Below are positions 1-36,797 of a DNA stretch of 64,000 nt, piece after piece; position 1 is the first letter of the stretch; the number at the start of each line of letters is the position of its first letter. Location: positions 14,403,501 to 14,467,500 of the forward strand of contig NC_071342.1 in the NCBI RefSeq assembly GCF_027744825.2, written 5' to 3'. This stretch comes from Synchiropus splendidus. Lineage: Eukaryota > Chordata > Actinopteri > Syngnathiformes > Callionymidae. Position numbers and translations under genes: made by a program. The notes under the pieces are model-generated. The model was given only the letters and a program-made list of their open reading frames with translations. It did no database searches and was not told the DNA's origin.

Positions 1-19667
<19,667 letters not shown>

Positions 19668-20439
19668 CCCCCTGAGGGTCTGCCGCCCTCCAAAGGAGCA
19701 CGGTCGGAATTCCGTCTGACATTTGGGAGGGAGTCGAAGGAAGCAGCCTGCTTCCTGGATCCATTGAAGGTGACCTTGAAAACGCAGTTACCTCACCGGG
19801 TGACTATCACTGACTGTTCCTCCGTCCCAGAGACTGACCGCCAGCCGACGCAGAGGGGCCCCGGACCCCTCTCCCCGCGCCCCATTCAGCCTGGGAGGCC
19901 CTTTCAGTTGATCTGTCCGTTCGCTATAGTCTCGCTCTTCATTTCGGTCTTGACTTGAGAGGCCTTACTCCGGACCTTCCCTGGAAGTGTCCAGGCTTTT
20001 TCCTTTGAAACGGTACTGTTTGCCTTGTACTACTACAATGAGGCGTTACCACAGACAGAAGGAATGTGTAGCGCAGACGTCCTCTTGTGAATGGGGGACG
20101 ACAGAATGTTTGAAATCCTTTGCAGTACTTGAATATATATACAGCCTATACTAAGCGGAGATATTATTGTACAAGAACTTAAATAATATATTCCAAGAGC
20201 GTCATCACAGAAGAACCCGTCTCACAGCTCCCGTGACACCTGACAAACTTCCACCGACCAAACAAACTCTGACTGTTTCTGAATTCGTCCACGCTAGTGT
20301 GAACTATGATCGTGTCTCGCCCTCCCACCGTCGTCATTGTCATCCATCAGATAAAGATGTGAGTCCAGGATTGTTTTAAAGATGCAGACAGCTTAATGGA
20401 CTCAACAGTGTTGAGGATTTCTTACGAAAGTACGAGCAT

Positions 20440-20670
20440 TTTGTTCATTCATTTTCCTTCACTTGTTTCCACCACGGCTTCCAGGCTGCTTGCGGCGCCA
20501 GCTAGGTATCTCAGTCGACAGTCCATCACAGGACACACACAGATCTGTTCTTTGGGAAGAACCTTGAGTGTCCACAGAGAGAACATAAAAATAAAGCCAC
20601 ACAGAAGGAACAATATTTGCTGCACCTCAAACCTGGATATGAACCCATGTTCGTCTAGCCGTGTAGCTCA
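20440..20670 (-). repeat. Diverged teleost interspersed repeat in pde10a 3' UTR
   Basis: The wording 'gacagtccatcacaggacacacac', then a stretch with 'cacacagaagga', then 'aacccatgttcgtctagccgtg', follows the order of a very common fish repeat that I recall. That repeat has a 'cagtccatcacagggccaacac' block, then 'ccacacagaaagg', then 'cgaacccaggaccttcttgctgtgaggc'. On the minus strand the last part has a B-box-like GGTTCATATCC. Divergence is high and no ends can be fixed. Confidence 0.45.
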
Positions 20671-22260
20671 CTCCCATTGATTCATGCACTGAACTCCAGC
20701 AGCCACTCTCCACAGTGGCAGCAATACTCGCACAGATCTGGATTTTTGGCATTGCATATCCATAATAGCACCGTATTGAAAAGCTCTGACAACTCTTTAT
20801 GTGTTTCAAAGCTCCATCCAATTTTAACCTGCTCCTTAACCTGGTGCTCTGCCACTGACAGAGACAGAATCCAGAAATCTGCCCAATATTTCCAAATACA
20901 TCACCAGACAGCTGGCTGCATCTTTAACTATCTTCAGTAGGACATCTGAAGTGACTATGTTTTTGTTCTTTTTTTATTTTATCACAAGGCTACAGGACCA
21001 ACCACAGACATAAATTTAGACCAGGTTTTATTATTAGTTTTTTTAGTAGTAGTAATAGTGATAGCGGTAATATCTTTTTAAATTTTTTTTTTTGTATTTT
21101 CTTCTTATTTTTTCTATATATTTTTTTTCTTCTCATATAACATAATACTTTTTAACTTTTATTGAGCACCTTTTCAACTTTATTTCTAGTGATAGAGTTT
21201 TTGTTTTTTCCCCCAGCTAGATTGATTTGATGCTCCAACTTAGCCATTTTTTATCATTCTTTTTTTTTCCGAACTCATTATTGAGGTCAACTATTTTTTT
21301 ATACATATATCAAAGAGAAACAAAATTACAAGGTCACTGTGTCTCACTGTGTGTAGCAACAATCAATTTTCATAATTTCACAGTTTTAAAAAATTGTCAT
21401 CGCTGTCACAAACAAAACAATATGACTCTCCAGTAAACCCAAGGCTTTACATTACATGTCACATGAACTTGTGTGATTTAAGAGCGATATTCTTTGATAG
21501 TAAACTCTCGGTTCTGTCAGGTGTGAAGGCTGTGACGTGTGTCTGACGCTGTAGAATATGATCCTGAAGTAACACGTCACTGCATTCATCTTTATTTCCA
21601 AAAACTCCTCCAACATCACTCGCCTTCCAAGATCTTCCAAAAAAGAAAAAGCCTCTCCAGTCATTCCAGTGTCGGCTCATGTCCCCCCCCCACAAAAACA
21701 TGCACTTCTGCTTTGGGTCAATGTTGCACCATGTGAGCGACTTCCTCTTCCGTCGGCTTGTGCGCCTTGTTTTTGTTTAACTGCAACGGTGAAACTCTTC
21801 AATCCAGATGCGAGTTTGTGCGCTGATGGTGCTAAAACTGATGGCAGTTGTGCACTCTGTGTGTGACTGTGGTCACTGTGTGTTTGCATGTGTGTGCGTG
21901 TGTGTGCGCTTGAGAAGGTGTGTGCAACTCGCAACACCCCCCCACCCCCACCCCCACATGGAAAGGTCCATTACACTGCACTGCCCCCCACCCCCACCCT
22001 CCGTCAGCACCAGTTATATTGTCTGCACTATGTTCAGCTTATGATCTTTATCATTCTTATTATTGCTATTATGACTATTGTTATTTTCTGAATTACTCTT
22101 AAATTTAAATTAACTTATATTTTTTTATACAAAGAAGAATATTGTCCATTTTCCTTTTGTAAAAAAAAAAAAACGGAACAGCCTCCATGTGCCGCTGTTC
22201 CGCAGAAGAATTGAGGAATGTTCAAATGTATATGTAAGAGCAGTAGCCCAAATGACTTTT

Positions 22261-22266
22261 ATTAAA
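22261..22266 (+). terminator. Candidate poly(A) signal of pde10a
   Basis: ATTAAA, the commonest variant of AATAAA, is followed within about 40 bp by a GT/T-rich stretch (22285-22325) that could serve as the downstream element. Confidence 0.4.
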
Positions 22267-22367
22267 TATAACATGAAAACATCTCGGCGTTGTTCATCGT
22301 TCTTTGTGCTTCATCTCTTGAACTGTCTTTCAGTCGGTTAAACAATAAATGTCACAGTGACTGTGCA

Positions 22368-22408
22368 TTATTATTATTATTATTATTAGTAGTAGTAGTA
22401 GTAGTAGT
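22368..22408. repeat. (ATT)n-(AGT)n microsatellite
   Basis: Six to seven ATT units pass directly into seven AGT units. Confidence 0.9.
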
Positions 22409-23037
22409 TGTACTACTACATAAAACACATATTTTCAATATCAAATTAGTGAAATAAAAGATGTAAACTACAAGTGGATTGTCTTGAGGCTGTTTTCCTC
22501 CATAGATCCACAGGTAGATCCTGATCTTCCGTCCTGGGTTACGCAACGTTGACGCAAAAGTGACACCAATCTCTCAGGAGTCCGTCCTCGACATTCGTCG
22601 ACACAAGCCCCAGAGATCGTCCACCTTGTTATCACTCTCTCTCATTCCTCCTTTGGTTTCCAGCCGCGCCGCTGATGTCGCACCCAGAGGAGCCGCAGCA
22701 AAGGTGCTGTTCACTGACGTCTGCCACGGTGAAGGTGTGAAAACTCAGCACTGCTTATGAACATCCAGAGGGAAATTAAGGATTTTTTTTTTCCACTTCC
22801 TCTCAACCCAGTGAGACATTTTGAGCAAATTCAATGAGATGCAATGGGAGAGAGAGACGAATGAATGACGTGTTTGGTCACCAGTGAATTAACTGAGCAA
22901 CATGTTAAATGAACTAAGTGTAGTGGATGCATCACTCTAATCGGGAGATGTTTCATTATTCATCTTACAAAGACTGAAATCCTGTGTGTTTGGTTTGTGA
23001 GAGACAAGATCATTATTGATTTTCTCTCTTTGACCTT

Positions 23038-23041
<4 letters not shown>

Positions 23042-23101
<60 letters not shown>
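23042..23101. repeat. (AT)30 microsatellite
   Basis: Pure, self-complementary AT tract of 60 bp. Confidence 0.98.
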
Positions 23102-23105
<4 letters not shown>

Positions 23106-23399
23106 CCAATGGTGCGCTTTGACTGCCATTGAACCATCCAGCGATGGTCCACACTGTTCAAAGTCCAAGAGTCCAAAAACAGAAACCCGCAGGTCCACGG
23201 CCAGAAGGTATGAAGTCTCCAGATCCAACTGGTGCTGGACCACATTTGACTTGGGGCTGTTCCTCTTCCTGGTACAGCAGTGTCAGCACATGATCAATAA
23301 TTCACGACGCTCGTGGCTGTGAGCGCGTGAACAAATAACCCATTCATCACCGGAACAAGCGTGAAATAAGTCATGCCAGCAGAGCAAACATCACACCTT

Positions 23400-23661
23400 G
23401 TTAACTTTAGTTTGGAATCAGGACCCAGAGACGTGCAGGTCAGAGCCGACCCTTCTCATCCCTCTTCCCTCTTCCATCCAGACCAGAACCTCCCGTCACA
23501 GGAACAGCTTCTTCCCCTCAGCCGTCAGACTGTTAAATTTGTGATCAGCCTTTGTTATTTTATTTTATTTTATTTTTTTCTGTCAGCACTTTATTCCAAA
23601 ACACTTTCCTAGTTGGTGGGATCCCCACTGACCATGGCAATAAATTTGATTCTGATTCTGA
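23400..23661 (+). mobile_element. 5'-truncated LINE (L2/CR1-like) 3' end
   Basis: It carries a decayed C-terminal coding remnant: DPSHPSSLF (23449-23475), then, with frame damage, 'cacaggaacagcttcttcccctcagccgtcagactg'. In many fish LINEs this codes for a RNSFFPxAVRLL-like end. A 3' UTR follows with 'ttcctagttggtgggatcc' and a terminal (ATTCTG)n tail at about 23650-23661. The same tail occurs at 14868-14948. The assignment to the L2/Maui-like group is from memory. Confidence 0.65.
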
Positions 23662-23729
23662 ATTTACTTTGGATTTTTACCTTTCAAAAAGGTTGTTTGA
23701 CTAACCGTTGTGATCGTTGATGCTCTGTG

Positions 23730-23733
<4 letters not shown>

Positions 23734-23761
<28 letters not shown>
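23734..23761. repeat. (AT)14 microsatellite
   Basis: Pure AT tract of 28 bp. Confidence 0.95.
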
Positions 23762-23764
<3 letters not shown>

Positions 23765-24079
23765 CGTGACATATCGAGAGCTAACATAACACGTGTGTTT
23801 CAGCGATCACATGGAAAAGATTTTACCGCAGAACTTTATTTTCCAGCATTTCGTCCCGGGTCATGAACTTGTCATGAGAGAAGCGGCTATGAAGTTATGC
23901 AACACCTTCTTCATTTCAGCAGTAGTTGCCGTGCGGTGGAGAGAGGTGTTTGCTCATTTCCTGCTGTTTTTAGTGTAAGTCAGTCAAACTACGCACTCAA
24001 GGTAGCAGAGAAGACAGTGAGGGAGATCACATGATTCATCTGAGGAGGCCACACAAAAAAAACCTCGAGAAAATTAAAT

Positions 24080-24090
24080 GTCCTTTTAAT

Positions 24091-24147
<57 letters not shown>

Positions 24148-24159
24148 GATTAAAAGGAC
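24080..24159. repeat. 80-bp palindrome with (AT)n core
   Basis: The left arm GTCCTTTTAATCC (24080-24092) and right arm GGATTAAAAGGAC (24147-24159) are exact reverse complements. They enclose a self-complementary AT tract (24093-24146). The whole block can fold into one long hairpin or cruciform. Confidence 0.95.
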
Positions 24160-24455
24160 TGGTTGCTTTCCAAATCCTGACTCCTGTGTCGCTACAGTAA
24201 TAATAATAACAACCTGCCTGTCAAAATACAAAAATCAATGGGCAAAAAAAGAAATACTAGCCTGGGTTTTATTTAATTTATCTATGTATTTCCTTGGTGG
24301 GATGGGCTTCAACGTTTGACGTGAATCTATGAACATGCACGTTAGAAACACTAGATGTCGCCATTTCCTCCAAACTGGTCCGAGACGAGCGCACTCCGGA
24401 AGTGTGAAAACACTGATTCGAGAAACCGCTTTTTAACGGCTGTGCTCTCTTTCAA

Positions 24456-24471
24456 CCACTAGATGGCAGCA
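24456..24471 (+). promoter_or_regulatory. CTCF-like motif upstream of pla2g12b
   Basis: CCACTAGATGGCAGCA fits the vertebrate CTCF core (CCAsyAGrkGGCrs). It lies 300 bp upstream of the pla2g12b start codon. This is a motif match by eye only. Confidence 0.4.
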
Positions 24472-24770
24472 GTGATCAGGGAGGGGAAAAAACATGGCTT
24501 CCTGGATGTGTTTTTAACTTTTTCAACTTATTTAAGATGAGTTGTCAGATCCTCCTGGAATTGGTTTCTTTTGACCTTCAACCAAAACCCCACAGCTACT
24601 TGAGGTGCTCCAGACAGCTGATTGGATGATGCCTTGAAGCTCCGCCGATATGAGCTGACCTTTGACCCCTGGCAGCCCTGCTGTCTGTCTGATCAGAGGT
24701 CAAAGTCTGACCAGTCGTAGCTTCCTGTCTGTGCGAGCTCCTCTCAGTGTCAACACCGGCGGCGATCACC

Positions 24771-26106
24771 ATGCTGCTCCAGACTCTGCTCCTGCTTATT
24801 CTCTCGCTGTCTTCATCGTGGTGCGCCACGTTGGGCCACTACCAGGCCGGCGCCACGGAAGAGGCCTCTGACGTGGATCTGCAAGTGACAGAGAGTGTCC
24901 CAGCGGAGAACAGTCTCTCAGACCTGTTGGCCAGAGTCGACACAGATGAAACTGCGAAACCTGTAGATGCAGCCCAGGAACCGAGCACGAGCGAGACTTC
25001 ACCCGAGGAGAACGAGATCCTGCCTGTCCTGCAGAACTCAACGTCGCTTCCCCAAGAGACAAGCGCCTGGAGCATCCACTCCATCAGAAGCAGCTTCCAG
25101 ACTGTGCACGGGTACTTTGACTCCCTGGTGGAGCTGGTGGGGGGACACAACGGCGTCTGTCGCTACAACTGCAGATACGGTGAGTCCAGATGTTTTGATC
25201 CTCATATGCTCGCAGTACTGGGAGGTATATTCTGGAAAGACATGAGTCAGTGAACAGTGTTGATGCTATTTTCTCATCAGTCTCTGAGAGTGAGTGACGT
25301 AATGAAATCACAGAAACAAGGCAACAGTTTATCAGCCTGGTCTCTATCAGGCCAGATAAGTGTCTCTGGCTCGGCTGATGCCGGACACTCAGCGGGTCTT
25401 GATCCATTTGCACAATCACAGAGCCGCTATCAGGTCCGACTTATCTGAGATTATTGATGAGGTGAAACATGATGCTGCGACGGCGGGAGTGATGACGTCG
25501 ACAGTTTATCATGGCGCGTCTGTATCCAGGAGATCCTCCACAGCCTCGGCCCGGCTACCTGCACCAGGAGCCCAACGGCTGCAGCTCATCCCTGGTGGGA
25601 CTGCAGGTGATCCCCGGCCCAAAAACATCCACAGCCTTGTTTAAAACGTTGCCTCACCTGTGTGTGTGTGTGTGTTCCATCGACAGCTGGATCCAGGCAT
25701 TCCTGCCATGACAAGGTGCTGCAACCTCCTGGACGTCTGCTATGACACCTGCGGCAACAACAAGTACCACTGCGACTCCAAGTTCCGCTCCTGTCTACAA
25801 GACCTTTGCTCTGACCTCAAGACCAGTCTGGGCTTCATGTCGAACGTACAAGGTGAGAAGCAGAAGCAGGACCAAGCCATCTTAGATCCCGAGTCCTGAG
25901 TTTTCAGTGGAAGCATCGACGTATACAATACATGAAGATGTGGAAGTGAGTCTTTGACCTCTTGGTTTATTGATTCTCTCTCCTCAGCCTGTGAGTCAAT
26001 GGCGGATGCTCTCTATAACACGGTGTGGACCCTGGGCTGCAGGCCCTACATGAACAGTCAGCGGGCGGCGTGTGTCTGCGTGGGAGAGATGAAGGATGAG
26101 CTGTGA
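24771..26106 (+). CDS. pla2g12b: Group XIIB secretory phospholipase A2 homologue (catalytically dead)
   Basis: The exons are 24771-25179, 25530-25606, 25687-25852 and 25988-26106, in phase, giving 256 residues. The start ATG at 24771 has A at -3 and opens a signal peptide ([18 protein letters not shown]). Residues about 25-100 form an acidic, Ser/Thr/Glu-rich stretch that makes the protein about 60 residues longer than human PLA2G12B (195). The rest follows the family: [43 protein letters not shown] and [21 protein letters not shown]. The catalytic His of the CCxxHD motif is Leu (codon 25729-25731), as in known XIIB proteins, so no hydrolysis is expected. The chain ends in KDEL. In vertebrates the protein helps load triglyceride onto ApoB lipoproteins in the ER. 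It is tail-to-tail with oit3. Confidence 0.95.
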
Positions 26107-26188
26107 TACTCTGTGCTAGTGATGGCTGGATGAGGCACCATGAAACAGCACTGCAGGGTTGATGAAACTGGGTCCTACTTTTCAGGGG

Positions 26189-26204
26189 CCACTAGATGGC
26201 GCTC
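26189..26204 (+). promoter_or_regulatory. CTCF-like motif in left MITE arm
   Basis: CCACTAGATGGCGCTC is a close match to the vertebrate CTCF core. It is paired with an opposite-strand motif at 26270-26285. Confidence 0.45.
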
Positions 26205-26269
26205 TTGGTTCAGACATAACATCAGCTTTCATCGACTTAGCTGTTCAAATCCAAACATTATGCGGCGGA

Positions 26270-26285
26270 CAGTGCCATCTGGTGG
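26270..26285 (-). promoter_or_regulatory. CTCF-like motif in right MITE arm
   Basis: On the minus strand it reads CCACCAGATGGCACTG. The same 16 bases occur at 14472-14487 in the other MITE copy. Confidence 0.45.
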
Positions 26286-26665
26286 CCTCTGAATGTCAGG
26301 ACACTGTGTCATGAAACCTCATCGACCCATGGCCACTCTGGACTGTAAAAACTAAAAAACTAAAACTATGTTTTACACCAGTTTACCTCGCCATCTGAAC
26401 CAGCAGAACAATGAAGGCAAACGAAAATGTGACTCTCAGAATATTCATAATAATATTCAGAAGCCATTTTTCCGTTTGGGCTGGATGACTCCATTAGCAT
26501 AAATTACTGATGACTCCAAACAAAGCACCCGGTGGGGAGGATGTTGTAGAGGGATTCATTTCCTTTTGATAGAAATGATTTAAAGCTGCGCGGCCGTTTA
26601 ATGTCTACAGGACTCGCGCATTAGTCAAACGTGCAACGCTCTTTATGGAGGTTATTTTTTTAATG

Positions 26666-26804
26666 AATAAATGTTTGAGTAATTGCAGTTTAGCTGACGT
26701 GACGGCAAGATGATGAAGTAGATTCATAGTGAGGACAGGATTCATGCTGGGATATGATATATTCTTTACTTTCGTTACAACAAGTTTATTTTAAAAGAAA
26801 TAAA
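26666..26804 (+). terminator. Candidate poly(A) signals of pla2g12b
   Basis: AATAAA occurs at 26666-26671 and again at 26799-26804, 560 and 690 bp after the stop. Which one is used cannot be told from sequence. Confidence 0.35.
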
Positions 26805-28104
26805 AGGCACACGTTTAGTTACTTTACTTTCAAAAATAAATGTTTTTCGGTAAAACTGTGGTGATTACAGGTGGATCAAGTGTTCACGTTTTGTTTCATA
26901 ACTTTAAATGAAAAGCTATTTTTATTACGATACTTGTAATCCAAGCAAAAATGAAAAATACTTTTGATAAGACTAGTTTCATTAACATGGCAAAGTAAAC
27001 AAATAAATAATATGTCATGTTGAAGTATACAATATAATATATATATATTGATTAATTCTGGGCAAATGTGCAATATTATTAAAAAATAAAGTTATATTTT
27101 CCCTAAATTAATTAACGTGGTAGGTATTCCGGGAAAACACTGTGTAGCATTCCAAAATTATTTAATATTAATGGAAAATACTTCATAAAACATGCAATAG
27201 AATGGCGATTTCCAAACTGGAATGGAAGACACTGGAGCCTTTAGAGGCTCAAATATTCAATTGAAACGGTGATATTCTGTTTATTTTATTATGTATTCTC
27301 AGACTGCTGCCCTGATGATGAAGTCCTGTCAGCCTTCAGAAATGAACCATGTGACCTGTGAATGAGTTCTAATAGAAATGTCACTCAATTTACAGTGGCT
27401 AAACGCAGCTGTCAGGGCGAGATGCAGTGAAGTGGATGTATTACCCAGAATTCCCTGAGACCTTGACACTGCGACTGGCACTGGAACACATAGTTACATA
27501 CGAGTGTTGGTGTGCAGGAGTGTTCACCGTGTGTGTTTGTCTGGTGCTTTAAATAAAGCGACGCTGCTCGTCTCCTCTCATCTCACACTTTGCATGCGAC
27601 GGCGTGACAACTTCTACTCAGTACTGAGTGGCTTCTGCTGCGCACATCCATGTGGTGCGGTGTTAGTTCATGCAGTGGCATGTGCCCAGGCCTGGCTGGT
27701 GGAGGACGTCCGGCTGCATTTAAACCTTTCCCATTCATCAGAAGGTTTGTGAAGCGCCATGGACAATATTGGCGGCAGGAGTCTAACCTCAGTGTCAAGA
27801 CCACATCTGCTGTGATTTTTTAAAATGACAAAATCTGTAAAAATTCAAGGGATGGAATTCAACCAATTGCTAAGTCAACTGCCACCGAGGTTGACATTAA
27901 TACACTGTGCACTGTCAAAGAGAAGTGCCGCTGTTTTACATGATGGACTGTGTTCTCTATTCTGTGTGGTCTCTATCTCGGCCCCATCTGTCTTGACTCG
28001 CTCCCAGGTTTGGTGGTCTCAAGTACAACTCCACTGCCATCCACCGGTGTGTGTCATATGCCAGTATACATTACAGAGCAGAGAAGAGCGTTGTAGAGTG
28101 CAGT

Positions 28105-29320
28105 AGAACTGCGTAGAGCCAATCACAATGGAGCAGAGCACATTGGAGCAGGGTGGAGAAGAGTAGAGTAGATCAATGTAGAGCAGGGTGGAGAAGAGTG
28201 GATGGATGCAAATTGTGGAGTGGAATCAAGTAGGGTAGAGTAGAGTAATGTGGAGTACAGTATTGTAGAGTGCAGTCGAGAATAATGGAGTATAGAGGAA
28301 GAGAGTATATCAGAGTATATCAATATAGAGTAAAGTAGGTCAATACAGAGTAGTGTAGAGTAGAGCAGAAGAAAGTAGATCAATACAGAGTAGTGTGGTG
28401 AAGAATAGAGTGGAGTAGATTTGAGTACTGTGCAGTAGAGTCAATCAATGTAGATTAAAGTAGAGTAAAGAAGATCAATACAGAGTAGTGTGGTGTAGAG
28501 TAAAGCACATACATAGAGTAATGTGGAGTACAGTATTGTAGAGTACAGTCGAGAATAATGGAGTATAGAGGAAGAGACTATATCAGAGTATATCAATATA
28601 GAGTAAAGCAGATCAATACAGAGTAGTGTAGAGTTGAGTAGAGGAAAGTAGATCAATACAGAGTAGTGTGGTGAAGAGTAGAGAGGAGTAGATTTGAGTA
28701 CTGTGGAGTAGAGTCGATCAATGTAGAGTAAAGTAAAGTAGAGAAGATCAATACAGAGTAGTGTGGTGTAGAGCAGAGTAAAGTAGATCAATACAACGTG
28801 GTGTAGAGTAGAGTAGAGTAGAGTAGAGTAGAGTAGAGTAAAGAAGATCAATACAGAGTAGTGTGGTGTAGAATAAAGCACATACATAGAGTAATGTGGA
28901 GTACAGTATTGTAGAGTACAGTTGAGAATAATGGAGTATAGAAGAAGAGACTATATCAGAGTATATCAATACAGAGTAGAGTAAAGTAGATCAATACAGA
29001 GTTGTGTGGTGTAGAGCACAGTTAAGTAGATCAATACAGAGTAGAGTAAATTGGAGTATAGTGGAGTAGAGTTGATCAATGAAGAATAAAGTGAAGTAGA
29101 GTAGAATGAACAGAGTAGTGTGGAGAAGACTACAGTAGGATAGAGAAGAGCAGTGAGTAGCACAGTAGAGTTGAGGATAGTGGAGCAGAGCAAAGTGGAG
29201 TAGAGGAGAGCAGAGTAGATCAATGCAGAGTAGAATGGCGTATGGTAATCTCCAACATAGAGCTGAGTGAGCTAGAGTAATTTCAGCAGAGTAGAATGGA
29301 GCAGAACAGAGCAGATGAGA
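28105..29320. repeat. GAGTA-type minisatellite, about 1.2 kb
   Basis: Imperfect tandem repeats are built from a 5-bp core (GAGTA, with GTAGA, TGGAG and ATCAATACAGAGTA variants). The plus strand is rich in purine and T and almost free of C. Higher-order copies are visible: the block 'gagtaatgtggagtacagtattgtagag' starts near 28243, 28516 and 28888. 'gatcaatacagagtagtgtgg' recurs about every 40-100 bp. On the minus strand the 5-bp unit creates long open frames of Tyr-Ser-Thr-Leu repeats, which are not real genes. Confidence 0.9.
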
Positions 29321-29401
29321 GTTCAGCTCTGACTAATTGAAGAGCACAAAGCAGCAAGACGGCGGTGCCAAGTCAAAGTACAACAGAGAGATTTGGCATC
29401 T

Positions 29402-29407
29402 TTTATT
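29402..29407 (-). terminator. Poly(A) signal of oit3
   Basis: AATAAA on the minus strand, 135 bp after the oit3 stop and just before the minisatellite begins. It implies a very short 3' UTR. Confidence 0.6.
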
Positions 29408-29541
29408 GGCTACGTTGCCTACATGATATGAGTCAGTGAGTATAGTGAGAGTATCTTGACGGCAGAATGTGACATTCTGAACCTGCCATGTTGCTGCTGA
29501 TGCCGACGACACTGCGGACCTCAGCTGGAACTGAACAGTTG

Positions 29542-36797
<7,256 letters not shown>

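Larger units (their letters stand above)
19668..22285 (+). other. pde10a: Putative pde10a 3' UTR
   Basis: About 2.6 kb follow the TGA without another gene. The stretch is T-rich in the middle (20960-21300). It contains a diverged teleost repeat (about 20440-20670), a pair of C-rich tracts (21936-21999) and a candidate variant poly(A) signal ATTAAA at 22261-22266. An alternative AATAAA lies near 20588 inside the repeat. The extent is inferred from the poly(A) signal and the length typical of vertebrate PDE10A 3' UTRs; no transcript evidence is available. Confidence 0.5.
22286..24770. other. Intergenic region pde10a to pla2g12b
   Basis: No gene was recognised. Contents are (ATT)n/(AGT)n at 22368-22408, an (AT)n tract at 23042-23101, a LINE 3' end at about 23400-23661, an (AT)n at 23734-23761, an AT palindrome at 24080-24159 and a CTCF-like motif at 24456-24471. 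The pla2g12b promoter and 5' UTR should be in its last few hundred bases; no clear TATA box was seen. Confidence 0.7.
26129..26323. mobile_element. Hairpin-like MITE, copy 2 (just after pla2g12b stop)
   Basis: The left end is GATGAGGCACCATGAAACAG and the right end is GTCATGAAACCTCATC. It has the same arms as the copy at 14328-14525, including 'gcagggttgatgaaac' and 'acagtgccatctggtggcctctgaa'. It starts 23 bp after the pla2g12b stop codon, so it probably lies in that gene's 3' UTR. Both arms carry CTCF-like motifs. Confidence 0.75.
26107..29401. other. Tail-to-tail intergenic region pla2g12b / oit3
   Basis: It contains the second MITE copy (26129-26323), AT-rich unique sequence (26330-27500), about 600 bp of mixed sequence with nothing recognised (27500-28100), and the GAGTA minisatellite (28105-29320). 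No gene was supported. Confidence 0.7.

Noticed and set aside
24747..24770. GTG start eight codons upstream of the pla2g12b ATG
   Set aside because: Nuclear genes of vertebrates start at ATG, and the ATG at 24771 has a good context and opens a typical signal peptide.
28441..29223. Long minus-strand frames of Tyr-Ser-Thr-Leu repeats
   Set aside because: Translation of the GAGTA minisatellite; no stop codons arise because the core lacks them.
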